A stretch of 64,000 bases of DNA. It comes from Diabrotica undecimpunctata. Its lineage: Eukaryota > Arthropoda > Insecta > Coleoptera > Chrysomelidae. Shown here piece by piece: positions 52,641 to 62,400 of this stretch. A program made the position numbers and the translations under genes. Where the stretch lies: assembly GCF_040954645.1 (NCBI RefSeq), contig NC_092806.1, forward strand, positions 148,394,429 to 148,458,428, in the 5' to 3' direction. The notes below the pieces were generated by a model. The model was not told the origin of the DNA, did not search any database, and saw nothing but the letters and a program-made list of their open reading frames with translations. The number at the start of each line of letters is the position of its first letter. The first letter of the stretch is position 1.

Positions 52641-53495
52641 AACAGTCAAAATTTTACCTTACGCTTTTCTTTTTGAACTGAATAGGACCACTTGCTTTTT
52701 AGGTTCCCTAAAGATGGACTGATCGTTTTGAACTTTTTAATCCATTTAAATTTTTTTATTTAATTTTTTAATTAGACATACTACTTACTAGAGAAGTTTT
52801 TTACTTTCATCTTTGACTTTTTTAACTAATTTGGTATACAGCCAACTCCTGGGAATTATCCCTTTATAGTTAATAATAATAAACTTAAAAACAATTAATT
52901 TAAGTGTTTTACTGAAATATAATAATCCAAAACAATGCGGTCTTTAACAGCGTACAATACTACTAAGAACTTTACGCATCATTTCAGATAACCTTTTTGG
53001 TGGTTGGAAGTAGGTAAAGGGTCTCGGAGGCAATGTAAATTACGAATGTTTACATTTAAGTTTAAGGAATACTCCGTTTATTCCATAAGGAGGGAAGTAA
53101 TCTTGTTGAAGGCCAAAATTAGACATATGGGGGTTGTAAAAGAAAGTGTAGGTTTTACTCGGAAAACTGTTAAGATAGGGTAAGAAAATTAAGGAAAATG
53201 TATTTGCTATATGACGAAACAAAATTTCACTGTTTCACTTTTGGTGTTTATTCTTAACTCTCCATTTTTGACAGTAACAATATATTTATCAGTTATACAA
53301 CAAGCTTAGCCCAATAATTTAGATAAGATGTAACATAATGTAGCTACTAAAATATATCATAAGCTAGGTACCTACTATAAATTGTTTAACCACATTTTTG
53401 TTATAACCTTCATGTTTGCTTTAATTAAAATTTTAACTTTCATGTTTGCTTTAAGTAAAGTAGTAATACTTATTTTAGGATATCTTAGGATAGCA
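52641..53495. other. No gene seen
   Basis: AT-rich. A 33-bp direct repeat (CTTCATGTTTGCTTTAA) occurs twice at 53408-53460. Confidence 0.4.
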
Positions 53496-53521
53496 CTGAT
53501 GATGAAATAGTTATTCCGAAC
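53496..53521 (+). ncRNA. Hammerhead-like motif D, degenerate
   Basis: CTGATGA (53496-53502), an imperfect stem GAAATA/TATTCC and GAAC in place of GAAA, followed by ACGTTTTGTGATGTAGC and CTTTTATAAAGGAA. Same repeat family as motif C. Confidence 0.25.
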
Positions 53522-53800
53522 ACGTTTTGTGATGTAGCTCCATAGGGTTTTTATATTTATACGCCTTTTATAAAGGAATTTTTTTAAATACATTTTTTTT
53601 TAAACATAAACTCGTTATCAATAAATTGTAAAATAAAAATAGTTCATTTAAGTGAAAAAGATAGTATTGAAATATAATTATTGATTGGTCATGTGACTCG
53701 TGCTAGAACAGCATCCAAAAAAGTTAAATTATTTTTATGAAAATTATCCAAAATAGGCTTGCAGATCCATTTTTTTTATACAGAAACTTGACTGGTGACA
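53522..53800. other. Non-coding flank
   Basis: AT-rich sequence between the repeat and the mariner remnant. Confidence 0.35.
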
Positions 53801-53859
53801 ACTATTTAGATTTACTAAATAACCAAATTTTTTCTGCACTTTAACAAAACAGCTAGTTA

Positions 53860-54165
53860 CTACAAAATTTACGGTTTCAACAAGATGGAGTTACTATTCT
53901 CGATGTGTTAGAAACTTTTTAAATGCGAGTTTTCCATATAGATGGATTAGAGAGAGAGAATTCATAGAGTGGCCTGCTCATTTTCCGGATCTTAATCCGT
54001 TATATTGCAGGATCTGAAACAAACAATTATTGAAGAGTGCGAACTAACACGTGGCCAAATCTTGGAAAGAGTGACGCACGAATTTAATTAAAGGCTTGCA
54101 CATTATCGAGAGGCGAACGACGAGCATTTTGAACATTTAAAACAAGTGATTTTTTTAATTTAATA
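53860..54165 (+). pseudogene. Mariner-type transposase C-terminus
   Basis: Reads QQDGVT (second catalytic Asp) near 53880, VRNFLNASFPYRWIRERE, FIEWPAHFPDLNPLY, and after shifts ECELTRGQILERVTHEFN and REANDEHFEHLKQV. The FPDLNPL block is where the third catalytic Asp lies, but it has become Tyr. It belongs to the same broad group as the DD41D element at 26.7 kb. N-terminal two thirds missing. Confidence 0.65.
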
Positions 54166-54299
54166 TTCCCATTGATCTTAGTAAATAAATTTACCTATTC
54201 TTTAAAGGTAAAGTGAATTATTTCTCATTTTAACAAATTTTTACTAGCAACCTTAGTATGCATAAATTTGGAATAACCAGGGTTCAAAGACAGCCAGGC

Positions 54300-55278
54300 A
54301 TCCTGTCGGGCTATCTGTAAAGATGGCAATTGAACAGTACGTTATTTTTCGACTTTCCATTTAAAAAATTATGACATCTTTAGCTAGACTTACCGGAAAA
54401 TGTATTACTTCCTTTATCCATACTATACCGGTTCCTACACTCTCAGATGTTTTTGAGCCATAGGTGTACTATGTAGCTTCTGCTTGTATAAGTTCATCTT
54501 TCTTTCAGTCTTTCCTGCCTGGTATATTAATTTTAAATTTATTGTCAAAGCTATATCTCGTAGCTGTTGCAACAATGGGTTGTCCAATTACGATGTCTAC
54601 TTTAGCTCCTTGATTAGTTTTATATTATCTGCACAATACGCCTGATTTATATGTTACTGACTATGTATTAATCTGTGCATTACATATCTAGCTTGAACCT
54701 GTATAAAGATATAAAGTGGTGGAGGATTAAGCACGACTTTTTTATTTCCTCGTAATACACAGACAGCTAGCCTTTGCGCATTACATGGCAGCCTTATTGC
54801 TCCCACTTGCTGCGTCTTTGTCCACCACGTTACAGGCCGTTAGGTTATCATTGGTCTAATATTCCTTGTGACTAACCAAAGTGTCATTTTGGAATTGAGC
54901 CCCCAATTTTTACCACAAATCGTTCTACCTCGAGTTTTCTGTGAGGTTTTCTCCCAAGCAAAATATATCCCGAGGTACTTTGTGTCTTGGGGAAATGGAT
55001 TTTTGTTTCTACCAGCACTGGTGGTTTTAAGCCATGTAATTCTGTCTTTTTTGTGACGTTGATTTTTTGTTTTTTTTTTGAGCTTTTGTAGTTCAGATTT
55101 CTTGTGGACAAATTTTTGAAAAGATCATCTATTAAGTTTGCACAAAGTAGAGGTAACAGAACTCCTTATTGTGGACAGCCTTCACCTGCTCTTGCTTTGA
55201 TGGTTGCTTTACCCAGAGTGGATATTCTTATCCTATTTATGAGGGATGCTTTTATAAATCTGCATATTACTGCTGGTA
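54300..55278 (-). pseudogene. R1/Loa-like LINE RT, 3' part (interrupted by hAT-type element)
   Basis: The minus strand continues the gene from 57975-57738: VPAVICRFIKASLINRIRIS, RAGEGCPQ then VLLPLLCANLIDDLFKNLST (RT block with CPQGGVLSPLL degenerate), GLKPPVLVETKIHFPKTQST, VWWTKTQQVGAIRLPCNAQR and LNPPPLYIFIQVQARYVMHR. This order and wording (PPLDIFIQ-type) are typical of R1/Loa-group RT ends. Many stops; ancient. Confidence 0.65.
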
Positions 55279-55689
55279 CTGTGGCGCACCCAGGGGGGGG
55301 GGGTTTGGGGGTTAACCCTCCCCCCCCCAGGGCATATAAAGTAAACAATATATAAAGAATAGTAGAAAAATGTAACTTGTCTTTCACACGCAATACAAAA
55401 AATCCAAAACGCCGATTGAATAATTAAATTACCACTTTAAATATGTAGAACACAATAATTATTGTATAAATACGCAATAATTAATAATATTTTTCATTAT
55501 ATTTAGATATAGATACCTAATATTAGGCTTATAAAAAATTAGACAGAACGAGTCTGTTGCGAGTAGCATGCGCCTACAGGACTGTATCTGCGGCGGCCTT
55601 GTGGACTATCACGGGTTGTGTTCCTCAGCATGTGTTAGAGCAGTAGAAAAGAAAAGAGACATCTCTATGGGAGAAGAAAGCATTTGACA

Positions 55690-56090
55690 ACAGCTATAAA
55701 AAAAAGAAAGGAAAAGATCAATGGAAAAATGGCAAGAAGAGTGGAACAACAAGAAAGATGTTGCTCAGTGGACAAAGATGCTGATCCCGAGCCTAAGAGA
55801 CTGGGTAGATTGTCTGTTTTAGGGCGTATCTTCATAGGTTCGGAAAGACAGATACAGATAAATGCCTATACTGCTAATATTCCGATACTGTTACTCACAC
55901 AATGCTGGAGTGTAATAGATGTACAGTGGAGAGAAACAGAATGTATAAAGAAATAGGTATGAACCCTGTGACTGTAAGAGATGATCGTAAAGATGACGGG
56001 AAATACGGAGGGATGGAATAGTGTTCACAATTACATCCAAGCAGTCATTAAAAAGAAAGAAGAAGAAGAGAAATACCAACCGGGCTAATG
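55690..56090 (+). pseudogene. R1-type LINE C-terminus
   Basis: Mixed frames read WTKMLIPSLRDWVDC near 55775, then a decayed zinc-binding-like block, and GNTEGWNSVHNYIQAVIKKK ending KEEEEKYQPG near 56085. These are hallmarks of the region after RT in R1/Loa-type LINEs. It lies inside the hAT-type element. Confidence 0.5.
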
Positions 56091-56104
56091 ACAGAGATAA
56101 AATC

Positions 56105-57421
56105 TAATTACTATTTTAATGGGAATAAGTCGCAATTGAAGGTTAAAATAAGTTTATTGACGTTTGAATTTTTGATCTTTGATCTTGCACTGATAACTTG
56201 TTTATACTCCAACAATTAATATAAAAAAGAATAGCGGTTGGTACAGAAGTACATCTAGCCTTCATCGACCTAGAAAAGGCGTATAATACAGTTCCAAGAC
56301 TTAAATTGTGGCAAGCTTAATAACAACTCGACATTAGTCCATACCTTTTAGGAATAATCACAGAAGTATACAGGGATAACACTAATTACCTAAAAATCGG
56401 ATATAGACTATCAGAGCCAATAAAAGAAACTAAAGGACTAAAACAAGGATGCAGTATGTCACCCTTACTGTTTAATTTATATATTGAGGCAGCCCTCCAA
56501 AATTGGAAAAACCACTGCCAGGGAATGGGAATCCCCATAGGAAATGACGTACTGTTCTCCCTAAACTTTGCGGATGACCAAGTCATCCTAGCTCAAGATC
56601 CTTATGATCTAGAATTTATGATAAAGTGTCTATAGAGAGAATATTTAAAATGGGGGTTACAAGTCAGCATGAAGAAAACAGAATATTTACTTAATTATCA
56701 GTTCAGATGCAAGGTTTGAAGTGTTGATAGACGAGGACGTGGAAATCAAACAAGTGAAAAAATTTAAATATTTAGATCCACTCATTGCTAAGAATGGCTT
56801 GGGAGAAACCAAAATTAATCATGAAGTAATCAGGGACGTAAAATTGTAGGATGTCTGAACTCCTTATGGTGGGATCACCACATTTCCAAACGAAACAAAA
56901 AAAGAATAGGGCAAACCATGGTTGAATCAGTTCTTTGTTCTATGGCTCTGAAGTATGGACAATTAATGCAGACCTGAAGAGAAGATTGTTGACAGTTGAA
57001 ATGGATTATTTGGGAAGAAGTGCTAGAATATCAAGGCAGGAAAGGAAGACTAACGAATCTATAAGAAATAACATGAATGCTACAGAAACGGTCATTGACA
57101 GAATAGAAAGAAGAGGTTCCAAATGGTTTGGACATTAATTGAGAATGTCTGACAAACGTTGGCCCCAAAAACTTCACAAATTGAAGCCCCCTGGAAGAAA
57201 ATAAAAGAGGTAGACCTCGACGCTCTTGAAATGAAGAGCGATGGAATCGACAGGTTTGGAGGAGGAGCATGCCTTGCACCGGGAGGATTCCCGGAGGAGA
57301 ACGGGAATACGGCGATAGCCGTCTTCAAAATGTATTGTATTTACAAGTTCGATTAATGTCAAACGTCAATAACCTTATTTTAACCTTCAATTTTGGCTTA
57401 TTCCCATTAAAATAGTAATTA
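56105..57421. repeat. 63-bp inverted arms enclosing an RT pseudogene
   Basis: 56105-56167 (TAATTACTATTTTAATGGGA...) and 57359-57421 are inverted copies with four differences over 63 bp. Similar arms 51 bp long form a short MITE-like palindrome at 61667-61834. Between the arms here lies a LINE-type RT. Either an RT fragment was inserted between MITE arms or the arms are part of the retroelement. Confidence 0.85.
56225..57355 (+). pseudogene. LINE-type reverse transcriptase between inverted arms
   Basis: Reads AFIDLEKAYNTVPRLKLWQA (first catalytic Asp), ISPYLLGIITEVYRDNTNYL, ETKGLKQGCSMSPLLFNLYI, NFADDQVILAQDPYDLEFMI with intact FADD, KWGLQVSMKKTEYLLN, KIVGCLNSLWWDHHISKRNK, YGSEVWTINADLKRRLLTVE, TVIDRIERRGSKWFGH and RRGRPRRS. 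It lacks any endonuclease. Stops and frameshifts at about 56321, 56633, 56690, 56850 and 57137. It is relatively well preserved compared with the surrounding elements. Confidence 0.75.
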
Positions 57422-57737
57422 CTTTAAAATGCCACAAGAAAATAGCTTCAGAACAATAGATAAGATCTAGATAAGAGAAGGGAGTGTTCCAAAAATGTCG
57501 TCAGCCTTACAGTGGCCATCCCACTTTCGGAGTACGGTACGTGCGACAGTCAACTGCGTATAAGTAAGAGAGGGTGGTTTTAGTTGGTAGGCAGGATAAT
57601 AGATACCTGAATCTTTGGAACTGCTATCTTTAGTACTTTAAATTAAACTAAAACCCAAATTGTAGGGACTCAACATGGAGGTAGCATAAAAAAATTTCAA
57701 AACCCCCCCCTAAGACAAATTCTGGGTGCGCCACTGC

Positions 57738-57975
57738 GCTGGTATGATTCATCTACTCATTGCTTTAACCAAAGAGTTGGTGGTAACCCTATTAAATGCC
57801 CATTCAACATCTAAAAAAGCTGTCGTTGCTATCTCTTTTTCTTCTATTGAGTTTAAGATAAGCTTATTTAGATCATCCAACTCCGATTCTGTAGATTTAC
57901 CAGGTTGGTATGGTTCGTATGGTTTACCTGTCAATTGTTTTAATAAAAACAACTTGTCTGGAACAAAATTCTGAA
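57738..57975 (-). pseudogene. R1/Loa-like LINE RT, 5' part of the interrupted gene
   Basis: Minus strand: LFLLKQLTGKPYEPYQPGKS then EIATTAFLDVEWAFNRVTTN and SLVKAMSR, the RT block with the first catalytic Asp (FLDVEGAFN type). The gene continues directly at 55278 once the hAT-type element and one copy of the 8-bp duplication are removed. Confidence 0.75.
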
Positions 57976-58941
57976 TGGTCGAATTAAGTTAATCGACATC
58001 TTTATTTTTGCCGTCAACATTGCTCGTTTACTCAGCCAATTATTCGTTAACTAAATTCATTACGAATTAACTTTTAGATACCTGTATCAGTAAGTGTTTT
58101 CGGAAAGTTTAAATTTTCCTAGTCCAAAGCTTGCAATGGACACTAATAAATTATGAACTTTTTTTGTAACATTCAATAACCTTCATAAAACATAAAAATA
58201 ATAATTAACATTATTTTAAAACATTGTTCTTTACCGAGTCCTTCAATGTTATATCGTTTCTGAAATCTCACAGAACATATTATTTTTGATTTACGTGCCC
58301 TTCATATAAACAGCCAATTAACAAGTTTAATGGATATTCAGTGACATCAATATATTTTCTTAATTGGTAAACAAGGCTGGGTTGCCGACAATGCGAATAT
58401 TGCTTTGGAATTAATTATTCGGTTCGATTGTGAATCTCGTGAACAGATGGGAAAATTTTTGACCCTTGCTAGTTTCTATATGGCAATGTCTGTCCCTTGC
58501 TGTCCCTTTTGGTCCCTTGTTAAGCTAAGGAATGAGAAGGGACTTAATCGAGACGGTACGGGTGACTAGTATCGGTAAAAAGTAGGAATAATGGAAAGGG
58601 TTGAAAAAGAATCTTGATATGTACATGTTTTAAAGGAAGAATTTAAATTTCAAGTATTGGTCGATGTGTACTGGATAAAATTGCACATATATCGTAAAAT
58701 TAGTTTGTTTAATAACTTTTTTAAGAATTTTTGGTTATTATTTAGTATGAAATTACTAACAGGAAAGCGAATAAGTGACATTATGATGAACAAGAAAAAA
58801 ATAATACGAGAATATTATGTTATCAACCATTAGCCACATATCTATTTTTTGTTAATTTTACCCGACTTTCTTTGGTCAAATGTATGCCTTATATACTTGT
58901 TTATTTTAATTAATTTAAGTCAAATGTATGTTACATGTATG
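57976..58941. other. No gene seen
   Basis: AT-rich; a short run of related TGTCCCTTGCTGTCCCTT words lies near 58490-58520. Confidence 0.4.
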
Positions 58942-58943
58942 TA

Positions 58944-59773
58944 CCGGGTGGTCCAACAAGCCGATCTTTCGGCTATATAATCAGAAACTATTCATGTTAT
59001 AACTTTAGGAGAAAAAAATCCTTAGTAAAAGTGGCCAAGAAAAATAACTTTCTTTCTGGGTTAACCGCTAAGGGGCGTAACCTGTGAAGAAAAATTAGAA
59101 AACCAGTTTTTTGTGAAATATGCCCAATTATACCAAGTGTTAAATAATATAAATAAATAGTATAAAAGTAAACTAGAAAACGAGATCGACAAAAGCTATC
59201 AACATGCGGTTTGCGCCATTTTATTACGAATTTAATCCAGTTCCATTATAATTTACAATAAATAGGTATTTCCATTAAACATTTTGATGATAAACAAATT
59301 TTAATTTTTTCTATTCGAAAGTACCCTCTATCCATGACAATTAAAACTAAATGCAATTGTTTTATAGTAGATGTAAATTAAATCAACCACACTCTCTCTA
59401 ATGACACTAATTGCGTTAAAATCGGTTGATCCAAACCAAAGTTATAGGTATTTATCCACAAATACTTTCCCACTCTCCTTAAACCTTCATTTAAAAAAAA
59501 AAAAAAAAAAAGTACTTGAACAATTTTGTGCGAAATTTAGGCCTCTTTGTAGTTTACTTATTTAATACTTGGTATAATTGTGCATATTTCACAAAAAACT
59601 GGTTTTCAAAATTTTCTTTACAGGTTACGCCCCCTAGCGGTTACTCCAGAAACTTGAAAGTTATTTCCAGCGATTTCTCTTGGCCACTTTTACTAAGGAA
59701 TTTTTTCTCCTAAAGTTATAACATGAATAGTTTCTGATATATAGCCGAGAGATCGGCTTATTGGACCACCCGG
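58944..59773. mobile_element. 830-bp MITE with >200-bp inverted repeats
   Basis: Starts CCGGGTGGTCCAACAAGCCG and ends with the complement (CGGCTTATTGGACCACCCGG), flanked by TA (58942-58943 and 59774-59775), indicating a Tc1/mariner-type non-autonomous element. The arms match over roughly 220 bp with a few indels, including GGTTACGCCCCCTAGCGGTTA at right. An A19 run at about 59492-59510 lies in the loop. No coding frame. Confidence 0.88.
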
Positions 59774-59789
59774 TATATATTATAAAATA

Positions 59790-60330
59790 CTCATGTAAAA
59801 AGAACTTCCAATGCAGTTTCCCCTTTAAGTTTGTTTGTTTATACTGCTTTAGTCTGAGCACTTCAACCTCTAACGTTAAACTGCTCATTCGCGAGCCAGT
59901 TGGGATGCACACTTAGTAGTTTTTTGGTATTTTTGGCTAATGTTTAAGATTTCTTTGTTGATAGTAGAAAGTTTTAGGTCTCTTCGTATCACTTCATTGG
60001 ACTCGTGCCAGGATGCATTTACTATAATTCGTAGAGCTTTGTTTTGGAATCTTTGAAGAATATTTTAGTTAGAACTACTGACTGTTAGCACATAATTGTA
60101 TCCGATAATTCCATATGGGTTTTAATATAGATCTGTAGATCAGAATAATTTTGTTTTCAGCTGTTACTTGCGGTTTTCTACCGATCGTCCAGTAGAGTTT
60201 ATGTATGTTGAGTCCAAGTTGTTTCCTTTAAGGAAAGATATACTTCCATCCAAATGTATACCTAGATAATTTTTTGTGTAGTCTGCTTGTATTAGTTCAC
60301 TATCATTTAAGAAACTAAACAACAAGTTTC
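59790..60330 (-). pseudogene. Jockey-type LINE RT C-terminus
   Basis: Minus strand: DYTKNYLGIHLDGSISFLKG near 60270, then NILQRFQNKALRIIVNASWH, ESNEVIRRDLKLSTINKEIL and NISQKYQKTTKCASQLARE. These are the YLGVHLD and LQRxQNKxLR blocks of Jockey RT tails. The catalytic part of the same gene lies at 61200-61480; the piece between was displaced by the plus-strand LINE at 60400-61180. Confidence 0.7.
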
Positions 60331-60399
60331 ACGTCACAATATATATGTCACATGCTACGAATTTTTTTCATTGATTGTCCATTTTTTATGTCATTTCTA

Positions 60400-61180
60400 A
60401 ATGGTTACCGGCTAAATAACATCAGATATGCAGATGACACCATAGTATTTGCGGACAACTAAGAAGATCTACACGTTCTTATGAACAAAATCATTACAGT
60501 CAACAATAGGGACTAAATATAAACGTTAAGAAGACAAAGCTTATGATAATTAGCAAGAAAAGGATAACAGAAGGTCAACCAATCCCTTGTAGAAATAGTG
60601 ACGCACTACAACTACCTCTGCTCTATAATAAATGAATAATGGGCCAACAACCAGGAGATTAGAGCACGCATCTGAAAAGCTAGGTCCACCTTCAATCGGA
60701 GTTACAACCTCTCTTTTGATACAAAAGTAAGAATGCTGCGTGTTCTCTGTCCTTTTTTATGGTGTTGAATCTGGTGCACTATGGTGCACTTTGAACGAAG
60801 ATATGTGCAGAAAACTGGAAATATTTGAGATGTGGATATATCTATCGGAGAATGCCTAAGATCCCGTGGACTGACCGAGTCACAAATGAGGAGGTCCTCA
60901 GAAGCATGAATAAGAACCGAGAGGTACTGACCACCATCAAATCTCGAAAGTTACAGTTCTTCGGACATATTATGCGAAATAAATCCAGGTATGCTCTCCT
61001 CCAAGCCATCCTGCAAGGATAAATATTTGGACAACGAGGTCCAGGAAGAAGAACAACATCTTTGTTAAATAACCTCAGAATCTGGTTCAATACAACATCT
61101 GTGCAGCTTTGCAGTCATGATGATTGCCAACATTCGTAACGGATACCCACATCAAGAAGAAAAAGATGCCATATTTGAAT
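60400..61180 (+). pseudogene. LINE RT catalytic block and tail
   Basis: Reads RLNNIRYADDTIVFADN (catalytic YADD), VTHYNYLCSIINE, NQEIRARI, then in another frame PKIPWTDRVTNEEVLRSMNK, IKSRKLQFFGHIMRNKSRYA and LLQAILQG, and ANIRNGYPHQEEKDA at the end. The tail matches that at 40716-41026. Stops and shifts throughout; it breaks the minus-strand Jockey gene. Confidence 0.7.
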
Positions 61181-61199
61181 TGAGTTCACATTAACTTAA

Positions 61200-61480
61200 A
61201 AGGTTTTGATGCTCTTTGCGGGTTTATATGTGACGCAAAAACAGCCGTGTCATCAGCATATATAGAAGCTGTGGTTAATATGGTAACTGGTAAGTCAGCA
61301 GTACATACCAAATATAAAACAAAGCTGTCGCTGTCTCGGGCTGCGCCATATAAATTTGAATAGCTCTGACAGACTTTTTACGGTTACCTTTAAGATAACT
61401 GTCGGATATTTAGGATTTAAATAATAATAGTTAGGAAAATTTTCTTGAATTTATATAAAAGTCCGGTGTGCCACACCTTC
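61200..61480 (-). pseudogene. Jockey-type LINE RT catalytic part
   Basis: Minus strand near 61440-61460 is RT linker text, and 61205-61265 encodes ASIYADDTAVFASHINPQRA with the catalytic YADD. It is the 5' continuation of 59790-60330. Confidence 0.6.
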
Positions 61481-61561
61481 GCAAAAGCTTGACAGATATA
61501 GTGCAGTCATTAGTTAACAGTGTTGTGCCTGGGAGCTCAGAAGACCAAGACGCCGGAAGCT

Positions 61562-61591
61562 CTGAAGAAGACATCAGAGATTATGTCGAAA
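61562..61591 (+). ncRNA. Hammerhead-like motif E (best of five)
   Basis: CTGAAGA (61562-61568), perfect 5-bp stem GACAT/ATGTC (61570-61574 with 61583-61587), then GAAA (61588-61591) and TCTCGGCG. One extra A separates CTGAAGA from the stem, unlike the canonical core. It lies in a 75-codon frame (61468-61695) that I do not regard as a gene. Confidence 0.35.
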
Positions 61592-61666
61592 TCTCGGCGC
61601 AGTGTGATAATCGACGCGGTTCATACCGAAGGAATGCTGAGTTTAATAATAGTTTAGTAGTAGATT

Positions 61667-61834
61667 CTATTTTATTGGGAATAAGCCACAATTAAAGTTT
61701 ATAGTAAGATTATTGACATTATTATTATTAAGAAAAAGTAATGTTTGTATTTTGAGAAGGATTTCCGAAGTGGAAATTGAAACGTCAATAAACTTATTTT
61801 AATCTTCAATTTTGACGTATTCCCAATAAAATAG
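61667..61834. repeat. Short MITE-like palindrome
   Basis: 51-bp arms 61667-61717 and 61784-61834 (CTATTTTATTGGGAATA...) are inverted copies; the loop has a small hairpin ATTTCC-GAAGT-GGAAAT. The arms are the same family as those at 56105 and 57359. Confidence 0.8.
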
Positions 61835-61959
61835 TATTTACTTTAAAATAATACAATTAAATAGCACCGCAATTAAAAACCCTTTAACGCATAGGAGAAA
61901 GTCTTCGTTTAAAAACGAAATCTGGAATGTCGTTCAACAAAGATTAAAACTAAAGCAAA

Positions 61960-62400
61960 ATTGTCTGAAAACGTCAAATAACGACGAAAATACAACCAAT
62001 AAAGTAAGAACTCATCAAAATAATGTACCAAAGTGATAAAGGGGGTATGTCAAGAGGTAGACAACCATAGACAAAGACACGAATCAAAAGATCTATTCAT
62101 AAAAATCAACAACATTGCCCGAGACTTCAACGCATGGATACTTGAGATTGAAGATAAACAAAAGCAAACTAAGGTAAAAGATCCTCAACAGATGCAAAAA
62201 TAGAGTCTCTTTTCAGCGATCAGCCAGAATATCAATCGCTGATATTTACAGCAGCGCATAATCAAGAACCCTAAGTCTTACTTGGAAAACTAAAGCCTAA
62301 AAATATGCAGAAATAGATAAAATAGCAGCTAAAATGATACTAGCCGACACACACATGGCAAACCTTTCCTACATCTTTGGTAATAAGGTTTAGAAATCAG
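61960..62400 (+). pseudogene. LINE linker/RT fragment, heavily decayed
   Basis: Reads EVDNHRQRHESKDLFIKINN and IARDFNAWILEIEDKQKQTK, similar to the segment between endonuclease and RT in RTE-like LINEs, then KIAAKMILADTHMANLSYIF near 62330. Too short and broken for a firm family call. Confidence 0.4.

Larger units (their letters stand above)
55279..57736. mobile_element. hAT-type element with nested LINE pieces
   Basis: Left end CTGTGGCGCACCCAG and right end CTGGGTGCGCCACTG are inverted repeats of the hAT form CAGTGGCGCACCCAG (one change at left). The flanks TGCTGGTA (55271-55278) and CGCTGGTA (57737-57744) form an 8-bp target duplication with one difference, the hAT length. G/C runs follow both ends. 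No hAT transposase was found; the interior has LINE fragments. It interrupts the R1/Loa-like RT gene, whose reading resumes on both sides. Confidence 0.8.

Noticed and set aside
61468..61695. 75-codon frame around hammerhead-like motif E
   Set aside because: It runs into the MITE arm and covers a repeat motif; the open frame looks incidental.
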